Origin: Candidatus Melainabacteria bacterium
Lineage (GTDB): Bacteria; Cyanobacteriota; Vampirovibrionia; Obscuribacterales; Obscuribacteraceae
DNA length: 6,720 nucleotides
Reading direction: 5' to 3'
Assembly: GCA_016209785.1 (NCBI GenBank)
Contig: JACQVM010000237.1
Location: forward strand, 1-6,720
Positions 1 through 6,147 of this stretch are shown here, piece after piece. A program made the translations under genes and the position numbers. The notes below the pieces were generated by a model. That model searched no databases, was not told where the DNA came from, and saw nothing but the letters and a program-made list of their open reading frames with translations. The stretch's first letter is position 1; every line of letters starts with the position of its first letter.

Positions 1-370
1 CAAGAAAGCCGATGCCTGCCACAGCCCAAAGCAAAAACCAAAGCATAGTCTGGTTGGCTGTAGCCGCAGCGGCTGCAGCCTGCGGACTCACACGACCCAT
101 CAAGATAAAGACTATGGCTTGCAATATAAGTCCTGGTCCACCAAAAGAAAAGAATAAGACCCCAAGGGTTACCACAGCCCATGCCTTAGCCTCGCTCCAA
201 GCTGAAAAGCGATACTTAAACCACTTCTCAACGCCCGCATATGGGTTATAGCGAATAAGAACTTCCTCCAACATTTCATTAGCTGAAATGCCACCACTCT
301 GACCCTTTTCAGCATGTCTGAGGGCATGCCGACTTTCCTTGACAGTTGTTATCTCATTTTGCGACTTCAT
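1..370 (-). CDS. Small membrane protein of unknown function (C-terminal part beyond the window)
   Basis: I do not recognise this gene. Reading the minus strand from the ATG at 368-370 gives 123 codons with no stop before the window edge, so the C terminus is missing. The first 60 or so residues are polar and charged (beginning MKSQNEITTVKESRHALRHA) and include an aromatic patch, YNPYAGVEKWFKYRF. A first hydrophobic segment lies at about residues 63-92 and contains FFSFGGPG. A short linker with a run of six alanines (about 98-103) follows, then a second hydrophobic segment from about 107 to the edge. This predicts an integral membrane protein with a cytoplasmic or amphipathic N-terminal tail. 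The ATG is the first start after an in-frame stop at 380-382. It begins 22 bases after the kinase stop, so the two genes are probably co-transcribed and perhaps translationally coupled. The reading frame is sure; the exact start is less so because the ribosome site is poorly spaced. Confidence 0.75.
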   Translation of the reverse strand, partial: MKSQNEITTVKESRHALRHAEKGQSGGISANEMLEEVLIRYNPYAGVEKWFKYRFSAWSEAKAWAVVTLGVLFFSFGGPGLILQAIVFILMGRVSPQAAAAAATANQTMLWFLLWAVAGIGFL

Positions 371-372
371 GT

Positions 373-381
373 TCCTTGCTC
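373..381 (-). promoter_or_regulatory. Weak, badly spaced ribosome binding site of the membrane protein gene
   Basis: On the minus strand AAGGA (373-377) lies only 2 bases before the ATG at 370, which is closer than usual. A GAG (379-381) lies at about 8 bases. The next in-frame ATG (272-274) has no better site, so I kept 370. Weak independent initiation would fit coupling to the kinase gene that ends 22 bases upstream. Confidence 0.35.
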
Positions 382-392
382 AAGGATTCCGC

Positions 393-1829
393 CTAGGTTA
401 GCTCACTTACTGGCTGTTTCGTTGTAATCTCAGCTATCACCTCTAAAGCTTCTTTAGCAGTTGGTACACGTTGAGATAGTTCAAGATTTGTGCAAGCAGC
501 AACCAGTTGGTCCACCTTATCTGAAACATCTTGATTGCGCTCCCTTGGATGTGATTGGCAAAGTGCCTCAGGATCATGCCCAGTCAAAAGGAAATACAAC
601 GTGCCACCAAAAGCATAAATGTCACTTTGGGTGGTTGCCTTGCCCCTAAATTGCTCGGGCGCAATATAAGCCTGCTTGCCTACAAGAGTGCCTGTAGCAG
701 TACCTACAAATTCATTGGCAGCCCCAAAGTCAATGAGAACTAGGTCTCCGTCCTCTCGCAGCACTAAATTATCAGGGGTTAAATCTCGATGAACGATAGG
801 AGGATCTTGCCCATGCAGATACAACAAAATATCGACAATTTGTCTGGCCCAGCTTAAGACCTTAGCTTCACTTTGCGCCCCATGCTGTTTCACCAACTGC
901 CGCAAATCCTGGCCATGGATATACTCCAGCAACATATAATTACGCCCATCGTCCACAAAATAATTGAGCACCTTCGCCACTTGTGGATGATTTAAGCGCA
1001 TCAAAAACTGTGCTTCTCGGTAAAACAGTTCTGTTGCCTTGTCCTTAGATTGTTGGTCAGAATTGGCAGGTACAACAGCTTCCTTCACCACAACCAGCTC
1101 CAAATTGTCCCGCTGTGCCAGGTAAATAGCTGAAAGCCCGCCAAAAGCCAATTGTCGTACAATCTTCAATTGCCCTGACTGTAAGGTCTTGCCTGGCTCT
1201 AAAGGAACAAAAGCTGTTGCATTAAAGCGGCGGCTTAGTTCTTCCTCCCACATTTGGGTATAACTTAAATGCTCAAGTCCTTTGTTCTCGTTCTGCAAAA
1301 GATTCTGAAAGGAAGTTACTTCTTGTACTTTTTGTGCATTTGCTCCCCATATCTCAAGGGCCAAAAACAGTTGCTCCAGGTCTGCCTTAGAAACATCCTT
1401 AAGAGATATTTGGGCACAACCGCCAGAACGAAAGTACATAAGCAGCATATCGTGATTGCTGTAATTGCTTGTTCCATTCCAAATGAGGCGGACATGGGAC
1501 AAGTCTGACCACAAGCGCTCTCTACGAAAGCCTAGGCCAGGCAGCATAAACAGAGGAAAAGCCAAGCCTTCCTTACTTACTAGCAGACGATCATCCTCAC
1601 AAAGCGCTGTCACAACAACCGAGATAATAGGTATTACGGCAAGTCCCATTAGAACTAGCATGGTGATCAGTGGAGAGACTTGACCAGGCTTCAGCAAGAT
1701 TAAACCAAGAAACAACCCAAGACAAAAAGGAACAATAAGTGCCCAAACAGGCATTAATGCCCCCATTAGAATTAGGCCCACCCGGGCAGGCTTAGTCTTG
1801 TAGGCAATTGTCAGTTCCAGCTCTGCCAC
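393..1829 (-). CDS. Membrane-anchored Ser/Thr protein kinase with N-terminal PH-like domain
   Basis: This 478-residue protein should transfer phosphate from ATP to Ser/Thr residues of unknown targets at the inner face of the membrane. Two hydrophobic helices (about 17-46 and 54-77), joined by a short KPGQVSP turn, form a hairpin that leaves both ends cytoplasmic. Residues about 80-162 look like a bacterial PH-like domain: beta-type segments RLLVSKEGLAFP and RLWSDLSHVRLIW, then a closing helix KADLEQLFLALEIW. A linker leads to the kinase domain (about 221-467). Catalytic elements are complete: a divergent Gly-loop LAFGGLSAIYLA (228-231 region), VVVK with Lys249, helix-C Glu272, HRDLTPDN (Asp349, Asn354), DFG (367-369), APE (390-392), Asp403 and Arg454. 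Oddities are Ala for the first loop glycine and Thr351 where HRDLKP kinases have Lys. There is no extracellular sensor domain. It starts at GTG with a good GGAG site, 69 bases after the upstream gene. Kinase identity is very secure; the PH-like call is moderate. Confidence 0.93.
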   Translation of the reverse strand: MAELELTIAYKTKPARVGLILMGALMPVWALIVPFCLGLFLGLILLKPGQVSPLITMLVLMGLAVIPIISVVVTALCEDDRLLVSKEGLAFPLFMLPGLGFRRERLWSDLSHVRLIWNGTSNYSNHDMLLMYFRSGGCAQISLKDVSKADLEQLFLALEIWGANAQKVQEVTSFQNLLQNENKGLEHLSYTQMWEEELSRRFNATAFVPLEPGKTLQSGQLKIVRQLAFGGLSAIYLAQRDNLELVVVKEAVVPANSDQQSKDKATELFYREAQFLMRLNHPQVAKVLNYFVDDGRNYMLLEYIHGQDLRQLVKQHGAQSEAKVLSWARQIVDILLYLHGQDPPIVHRDLTPDNLVLREDGDLVLIDFGAANEFVGTATGTLVGKQAYIAPEQFRGKATTQSDIYAFGGTLYFLLTGHDPEALCQSHPRERNQDVSDKVDQLVAACTNLELSQRVPTAKEALEVIAEITTKQPVSELT

Positions 1830-1834
1830 AGGGA

Positions 1835-1838
1835 CTCC
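1835..1838 (-). promoter_or_regulatory. Ribosome binding site fixing the GTG start of the kinase
   Basis: GGAG on the minus strand lies 5 bases before the GTG at 1827-1829. This supports GTG as the start, in preference to the next in-frame ATG at codon 22, which would cut into the first membrane helix. Confidence 0.7.
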
Positions 1839-1898
1839 AAGCTTTACACCTAATCCACTGAAATGATTCTAGCTTACGGGACAATCAATATGTTTACA

Positions 1899-4800
1899 TT
1901 ACGATCCAGGCAATTTTAAAACCCCACCGGCAAAGCGGCTACCAAAAAACTCCAGATTGTTATCTGGGTACATGTAAGCCCAGATAAGCGATCCTTGGAC
2001 ATTACCAAAGCCACCTGAGCCACCTATAGACTGAACCTTAGCTTGTGCCCCAGCACTTAAACCACCAAAAAACGGGTGCTGGCCTGAATAAAAGGGGTGG
2101 TGAACTTCAGCCGCAGCAACTTTTACTTTGCCAACACTGGCCAGGTGCGTACCGCCAATGGCACTGATGCCTTTTTCATACGCTCCCAGGCTACCGATCA
2201 CTACCCGATCAAATTTCATGAAGCCAGCAATATTACTTTGCAACATGCTTGTCGCTTGCGAACCGGAGTAAACAGTGTCATCAAGATAAGCAATCACTTT
2301 CCCATGTGCACCACCCGAGACAATCAGATCATTTAACTGCTTGGCGGAAATAAAGTTTTCTCTTGGAAGATGATTTACTTTGCCTACAAGATAAGTAATT
2401 AGATGCGTGCTGCCCCCTGGATCTTGATCTACCACCATGCGCAACGGTATCTGTCCGGTTGGTTTCTTTACTGCTTTGCTAATTTCCTCGTATAAAGACT
2501 TGGCTTTTGCCACCATGGTTACAAACGAATTGTTGACTGCACCTTCCTTGAGCATCCTGGCAGCAAGTTCCCGTTCCTCGCCAACATAATTGGTAAGAAA
2601 CGAAGCAATCTGATCCTTGCTGGCCTTAGGTACTACAATTCGGCGATACAACCCCTCCAGTGGATCCATGGCAGCCAACTCTTCAGTGGTAGGAATACCG
2701 GTAACGTGATACTTGCCCGTTGGACGAACCACAACCACGTTGGCGCCTAAAGTCTTAGCTGACTCATCCACGGCCCCATTTAACACTTGCTGAGCAACGC
2801 CGTGCGGCAAGAGCTCTGGTGTAGCCTGTTGGACTGTCCGTGCTTGCGCCACCAGCGCGTCTAACTTGGCGACAACCTTCTCAGGGCCCTGAGCAAAATC
2901 CAGCAAATTAAGTCCCTTTTCAAAGCTACCCAAGTCAGCCACATAAATCTCAGGAATCTTTGCCAGAAGCTCTCTGTGTGTTTGGGTAATTTCAGTGTTG
3001 GCCAAATCATCAAATAAGACTATTGATTGTGGCAAACTATGTTTTTCTAAATGATCTAAGTTCCGCAATGGCATTTGCGTGCTGTTGCTCTTACGGAAAA
3101 GATAGCCAAGGAGATTGCCAGAGCTATCAGGCTGAAGAGCATATGGATTATTGATGACACCACCAGGCAGTCGGCTGGTTAGCTCTGCCCTTAAGGCCTG
3201 CAACTGAGCCTTGAGCCCAACGTCAGAGCAATTAGGCATGGAATGCTCAAGCAAAGCAATAGCCAGCTTTCGGTCCGATTCAGAATACCGCCCTAAAATT
3301 GCTTCCAGTTGCTCAGGAGTAATGGGTCGTGGGGTAAACTTCTCAAAAATCTCATCGACAAGAGCATTTAAACGAGCTCTTTGTGCTGGATCAGTCATGT
3401 CCTTAAAAAAGTCAGCTGCCTTTTGCAGATAGGCTACTTCGGACTGAGCTTTAGCTGTCTCAAAAGCAGATGCCTCAGACACACTGGGGTTATTGACCCG
3501 CTCAACTGACATGCGGATTTTTAAATCTTTCTCCAGCGAGCCCCTCACCTGCTCGACAAAAGACTGTGCAACTTCTGCGCCATGAGCATCTGTCTTTAAG
3601 CGCACCACCTCCTGGAAGTTTGTGTCAGTATGTAGCTTCTCCATGGAAGCATCTACTTGAGCACGATTGGTGCTGACATATTCATCTGCCGACCGTACTA
3701 CCCCAACCTTCTTAGACAAGGACAGGTTTGCCCCAGGAGTCATGGTGTCTACACTTTGTACCAGTCCCAAGGCCTCTGCAAATTGAGGTGGAACAGAAGG
3801 ACTGCCAGTCAGAGGGTCAACCTTCTGTACATTTACTCCTGCCTTTTCGTACAGGGCAACTGCATCCCCTACTGCCCCGAATGGGTCGTTAGCAGCCTTG
3901 GCAGTAAGTTCGGCAGGATCCTTGCCCAACATTTTGGCAGCATCTTCTAGCGACGCTACGCCAGATGGTGGCACCGGAACGCCATTTATTTCTTCAGGTT
4001 TTGGTGGCACAAACGGTTTAACTTGCTTACCACGAAAGCCATCTGCTAACCCGTCAAATGTCAAGCCAAACAGTGTCCCACCTATAAAGCCAAGAGCTCC
4101 TCCCTCGGCCGATCGCCTGAGCAATTGCATGGGATCAATTTGGTGAACTTGTTCATAAGAACTGAGGGCCTCTCTGGTAGGACTTTCTAGAGCACCAAAT
4201 ACACCACCAGCAGTACCGCCTTTTGTGGCAGCGCTTAGCAGCCTCAGTCCAATCCCTGCTCCTTGTGTCTCTAAGCGAGCTGCCAAAAACTCACCGGTCA
4301 CAGTTAAACCAAAGCGATTACCGACTAAATGACTTGCTCTGGCCCCGGCCAGCTCTGCTAGCGGCAAGGTACCGCCCCAAACTGCCCCCATGATGAGATC
4401 TCTCTGTGGGTTGGCATAGCGGCCATCAATAAGCTTAAGCCCTGTCTTGGTCAAGCTGCCAACGCCAGCCCCGGCTCCCATGAGCACCGTCATCGACCGC
4501 ACAGCTCTTAGCGGGGTGCAGGCTAAAGTAAGCCCTGAAGCTAAACCGGCAGAAATATCAGTTATGGTTTCCACCCCATTAGCCTGAGAATGCCTGTATT
4601 CAGTCACGACTCCAGCCAACTTAAGTTGTACCGGTTGGACCTTACCGGCAGCAAAAGCTGCACCGGTAAGTTGCTGATAGAGCGTCCCAAAACTGGCGGC
4701 GTCGTGTGCCTGAGCTGCCTGTTTAAGCTTGTCTATCTTGCCCTGCTCTTCCTTCAGCGTCTGCATTACAGCAGTTGAGCTGGAATCCCAACTGACCACA

Positions 4801-5978
4801 TGTGCCCACAGGGACCGCGGGTCGTACCCAGTCCTCCCACTTTCGCTAGCACCTACCTTACCTTTAATTGAGTCCCAGAGCTGCCCAATGGAGCCCTGTC
4901 CGCGATACTCCTCAGCAAATTGGGCCTCAAGAGCTGTGTGAGCGGCCTGCAGTTTTTCTGCTTCCGCCACCAAATCAACTGCAGGCTCCTTGGGTTGGCT
5001 CTGCGCACTGCTCTCAGCAGGCTTGCCAGGAGCAGTGCCTTGCTCTCCAGGCTTGCCACCAGCAATATCCATTTTTTGCCAAAAACGGCGACTCAGCTCA
5101 GGAATCTCGCTTTCTGCCGGCAACACATAGGTTTGGCCTGCCCAGTACGTGGGTGCAATGAGCTCGCGACGGCCAGCCTTGCGTACTACAGTCGGCGTAA
5201 GTCCATTGGCTTCGTAAATGGCATCTATCGGATGGCGCCCGTTGTACTTCTTGCCAGAGAGCTCCCAAAAAGTATCGCCAGAGCCCAGGCGAACCTGCGT
5301 ACGTTCATCAGGCAATCCTACCCGAGCTCGATCGTGCTTTGCGGCAGCTAACCTTGCGTCCTCGACTTGCTCAGTATAGGGATTGGTTTTTGCTTGAGTG
5401 ACGTTTGGATGACTATCCTTGGTACTCTTGCCCGAAGACCCGCTATCAGGTAGGTGTTCTCCCCTGACAGGAGCACTTTTGTCAGACTTAAGCTTCTCGT
5501 TGACTTGGCTCATTTTAAGCCAATAGCGTCGGCTCAGCTCAGGGATTTCACTATCAGCAGGCAGCACATAAGTTGTTCCTGCCTTGTAACCAGGCACCAC
5601 CAGCTCTGGCTTGCCACCACGATTTACAATCAGCGGGGAAAGCCCGTTGGCTTCATAAATTGCATCGACCGCATGGTGCCCGTTATATTTTCTGCCAGCA
5701 AGCTCCCAAAAAGTATCACCAGCAAACAAGCGAACTTGGGTACGTTCATCTTTTGGTCCCACACGACTTCGATCGTGAGTCCCCTGAGCTAAAGCCAAAT
5801 CTGCAGCTACCTCAGAGTACATCTTGGACTCGACCTCAGATGTTTGCTTCGAGGATCGCGCCAATGTTTTAGCATCTGTTGGCTTTCCGTCTGACAGCTC
5901 GTCAGGCCAACGTGCTTTAGTACTCCCTGCATTTGCCGGGAGTGTATCCTTGTCAAATAGATGAAACGGACTTCCCAC
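1899..5978 (-). CDS. Large LysM-repeat protein with tandem C-terminal phosphoribosyltransferase-like modules
   Basis: I know no characterised homologue of this 1359-residue protein. Visible parts in order: a polar N terminus without a signal peptide (1-67); LysM-like domain 1 (68-156); a Ser/Lys/Pro linker; LysM-like domain 2 (215-303), exactly 147 residues on; a Pro/Gly/Ser/Ala linker (304-334); a helical region with coiled-coil-like stretches (335-465); a Gly/Ala-rich hydrophobic region (about 470-650); a Pro-rich hinge (655-672); a long helical region (675-880); a degenerate PRTase-like module (885-1035); and a second module (1105-1350) with YLDDTVYSGSQ at 1231-1241. LysM domains usually bind peptidoglycan or chitin; PRTase folds bind PRPP or related nucleotides. 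The combination suggests a delivered or wall-associated effector, or an intracellular scaffold; this is inference. GTG at 5976-5978 is the first plausible start after the upstream in-frame stop (6066-6068), with a G-rich ribosome site; the next Met is residue 53. It is the first gene of a probable three-gene unit with the kinase. The gene is certain, the function is not. Confidence 0.9.
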   Translation of the reverse strand: MGSPFHLFDKDTLPANAGSTKARWPDELSDGKPTDAKTLARSSKQTSEVESKMYSEVAADLALAQGTHDRSRVGPKDERTQVRLFAGDTFWELAGRKYNGHHAVDAIYEANGLSPLIVNRGGKPELVVPGYKAGTTYVLPADSEIPELSRRYWLKMSQVNEKLKSDKSAPVRGEHLPDSGSSGKSTKDSHPNVTQAKTNPYTEQVEDARLAAAKHDRARVGLPDERTQVRLGSGDTFWELSGKKYNGRHPIDAIYEANGLTPTVVRKAGRRELIAPTYWAGQTYVLPAESEIPELSRRFWQKMDIAGGKPGEQGTAPGKPAESSAQSQPKEPAVDLVAEAEKLQAAHTALEAQFAEEYRGQGSIGQLWDSIKGKVGASESGRTGYDPRSLWAHVVSWDSSSTAVMQTLKEEQGKIDKLKQAAQAHDAASFGTLYQQLTGAAFAAGKVQPVQLKLAGVVTEYRHSQANGVETITDISAGLASGLTLACTPLRAVRSMTVLMGAGAGVGSLTKTGLKLIDGRYANPQRDLIMGAVWGGTLPLAELAGARASHLVGNRFGLTVTGEFLAARLETQGAGIGLRLLSAATKGGTAGGVFGALESPTREALSSYEQVHQIDPMQLLRRSAEGGALGFIGGTLFGLTFDGLADGFRGKQVKPFVPPKPEEINGVPVPPSGVASLEDAAKMLGKDPAELTAKAANDPFGAVGDAVALYEKAGVNVQKVDPLTGSPSVPPQFAEALGLVQSVDTMTPGANLSLSKKVGVVRSADEYVSTNRAQVDASMEKLHTDTNFQEVVRLKTDAHGAEVAQSFVEQVRGSLEKDLKIRMSVERVNNPSVSEASAFETAKAQSEVAYLQKAADFFKDMTDPAQRARLNALVDEIFEKFTPRPITPEQLEAILGRYSESDRKLAIALLEHSMPNCSDVGLKAQLQALRAELTSRLPGGVINNPYALQPDSSGNLLGYLFRKSNSTQMPLRNLDHLEKHSLPQSIVLFDDLANTEITQTHRELLAKIPEIYVADLGSFEKGLNLLDFAQGPEKVVAKLDALVAQARTVQQATPELLPHGVAQQVLNGAVDESAKTLGANVVVVRPTGKYHVTGIPTTEELAAMDPLEGLYRRIVVPKASKDQIASFLTNYVGEERELAARMLKEGAVNNSFVTMVAKAKSLYEEISKAVKKPTGQIPLRMVVDQDPGGSTHLITYLVGKVNHLPRENFISAKQLNDLIVSGGAHGKVIAYLDDTVYSGSQATSMLQSNIAGFMKFDRVVIGSLGAYEKGISAIGGTHLASVGKVKVAAAEVHHPFYSGQHPFFGGLSAGAQAKVQSIGGSGGFGNVQGSLIWAYMYPDNNLEFFGSRFAGGVLKLPGS
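1929..2666 (-). other. PRTase-like module 2, PRPP-loop motif intact (residues 1105-1350)
   Basis: A helical lead-in (about 1120-1170, including QIASFLTNYVGEERELAARM) precedes an alpha/beta segment with strand VIAYL, then Asp1233-Asp1234, T-V-Y, Ser1238-Gly1239-Ser-Gln1241 at 2256-2282. This matches the hydrophobic strand, DD and S/T-G-x-T/Q pattern of type I phosphoribosyltransferase PRPP loops. A second strand (RVVIGSLGAYEKG, from 1258) and a closing WAYMYPDNNLEFF (1333-1345) follow. The layout recalls the divergent PRTase-like proteins of bacterial conflict systems (PRTase-CE type), from memory. Whether it is catalytic or only binds nucleotide cannot be told from sequence. Confidence 0.6.
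2874..3326 (-). other. PRTase-like module 1, degenerate copy (residues 885-1035)
   Basis: This stretch has the same order of elements as module 2. A helical lead-in QLEAILGRYSESDRKLAIAL matches QIASFLTNYVGEERELAARM by pattern. Next come a strand SIVLF, Asp990-Asp991 and L-A-N-T-E-I-T at 2985-3011, then IYVADLGSFEKGLNLL, which parallels VVIGSLGAYEKGISAI. The two acidic residues remain, but the small Ser-Gly loop that cradles PRPP is replaced by Asn-Thr-Glu, so it is probably not catalytic. It looks like an old internal duplication turned pseudoenzyme. The alignment is by eye. Confidence 0.5.
4029..4571 (-). other. Gly/Ala-rich hydrophobic core of the large protein (residues 470-650)
   Basis: About 180 residues are rich in Gly, Ala and Leu with several moderately hydrophobic stretches: around 473-510 (DISAGLASGLTLACTPL, then VLMGAGAGVGSLTKTG), 527-545 (IMGAVWGGTLPLAELAG), 584-597 (ATKGGTAGGVFGAL) and 623-645 (SAEGGALGFIGGTLFGLTFDG). 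The small-residue spacing resembles glycine-zipper or pre-toxin regions that sit before C-terminal effectors in polymorphic toxins. None of the segments is a clear classical transmembrane helix, so membrane insertion is inference. Confidence 0.45.
5070..5336 (-). repeat. LysM-like domain repeat 2 (residues 215-303)
   Basis: This is the second of two 89-residue units. It carries ERTQVRLGSGDTFWELSGKKYNG, matching the LysM opening (V-x-GDT-x-W-x-hydrophobic-A/S-x-K-Y), then IDAIYEANGL and AGQTYVLPAES, matching the second helix and closing strand. A unit-specific tail SEIPELSRRFWQKM follows. By eye 63 of 89 residues equal repeat 1, with no gaps. Confidence 0.8.
5511..5777 (-). repeat. LysM-like domain repeat 1 (residues 68-156)
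   Basis: This is the first unit, with GDTFWELAGRKYNG, VDAIYEANGL, AGTTYVLPADS and the same tail SEIPELSRRYWLKM. The unit is longer than a typical 45-50-residue LysM: it has an insertion after the EANGL helix and the added ELSRR-[YF]-W tail. The two units lie exactly 441 bases apart, and stretches of their DNA are still recognisably alike, so the duplication is within-gene and fairly recent or under strong selection. Confidence 0.8.
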
Positions 5979-5984
5979 GGTATG

Positions 5985-5989
5985 CCCCC
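5985..5989 (-). promoter_or_regulatory. G-rich ribosome binding site of the large gene
   Basis: GGGGG on the minus strand lies 6 bases before the GTG at 5976-5978. It is an imperfect Shine-Dalgarno match but the only one near a start codon in this frame, so it supports the GTG start. Confidence 0.45.
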
Positions 5990-6071
5990 AATGGACACCT
6001 ACGAGAAATCCAAGCCCGATATGGGCATTATTTAAGACAAGTAGCCGCCAATGGAAATGGGGAAACTACGT

Positions 6072-6123
6072 AGATTAGGTAAGATTACACTCTCACCAGT
6101 TTTTGCATGCACTGATTTGCACT
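6072..6123. promoter_or_regulatory. Two phased hexamer direct repeats in the divergent spacer, candidate operator
   Basis: The spacer between the two divergent genes (5979-6147) holds AGATTA at 6072-6077 and again at 6082-6087, and TGCACT at 6108-6113 and again at 6118-6123. Both pairs are exact hexamer-N4-hexamer, so each half-site recurs every 10 bases, one DNA turn. OmpR/PhoB-family regulators use this layout. The palindromes CTACGTAG (6066-6073) and TGCATGCA (6104-6111) adjoin the pairs. I found no convincing -35/-10 pair on either strand, so promoter positions are undecided. Confidence 0.3.
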
Positions 6124-6135
6124 AAGTTATGTCTC

Positions 6136-6141
6136 TAAGGA
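6136..6141 (+). promoter_or_regulatory. Ribosome binding site of the CoA-transferase gene
   Basis: TAAGGA lies 6 bases before the ATG at 6148-6150, a normal strength and spacing. It decides the start against the out-of-frame ATG at 6129. Confidence 0.75.
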
Positions 6142-6147
6142 AACAAT

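Noticed and set aside
12..251. Plus-strand open frame of 79 codons at the left edge
   Set aside because: It overlaps the minus-strand membrane protein, whose hydrophobic segments and spacing after the kinase make it the real gene. The Ala run is the complement of the real gene's Ala codons.
1830..1898. Possible terminator or promoter between the large gene and the kinase
   Set aside because: I found no GC-rich stem followed by a T run on either strand and no clear -35/-10 pair, so read-through is the simpler view.
4920..5351. Plus-strand open frame of 143 codons
   Set aside because: It lies antisense to LysM repeat 2 and its flank, has no ribosome site, and its translation is Ser/Leu/Arg-rich without any domain pattern. 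The similar open frame at 5454-5792 arises because the repeat is duplicated.
1899..5978. Phage tape-measure or tail protein
   Set aside because: Length, LysM units and Gly-rich stretches could suggest this, but there are no neighbouring phage structural genes, no long heptad-repeat body, and the C terminus carries a PRTase-type motif.
5807..5998. Minus-strand GTG-started frame of 63 codons overlapping the start of the large gene
   Set aside because: It is out of frame with the LysM protein, ends quickly, and has no recognisable features. The same G-rich site serves the GTG at 5978 with better spacing.
6103..6131. Sigma-70-like promoter TTGCAT-N17-GTTATG for the CoA-transferase gene
   Set aside because: The -10 match is poor, and a start site just downstream would fall on the ribosome binding site at 6136-6141, leaving no room for a leader.
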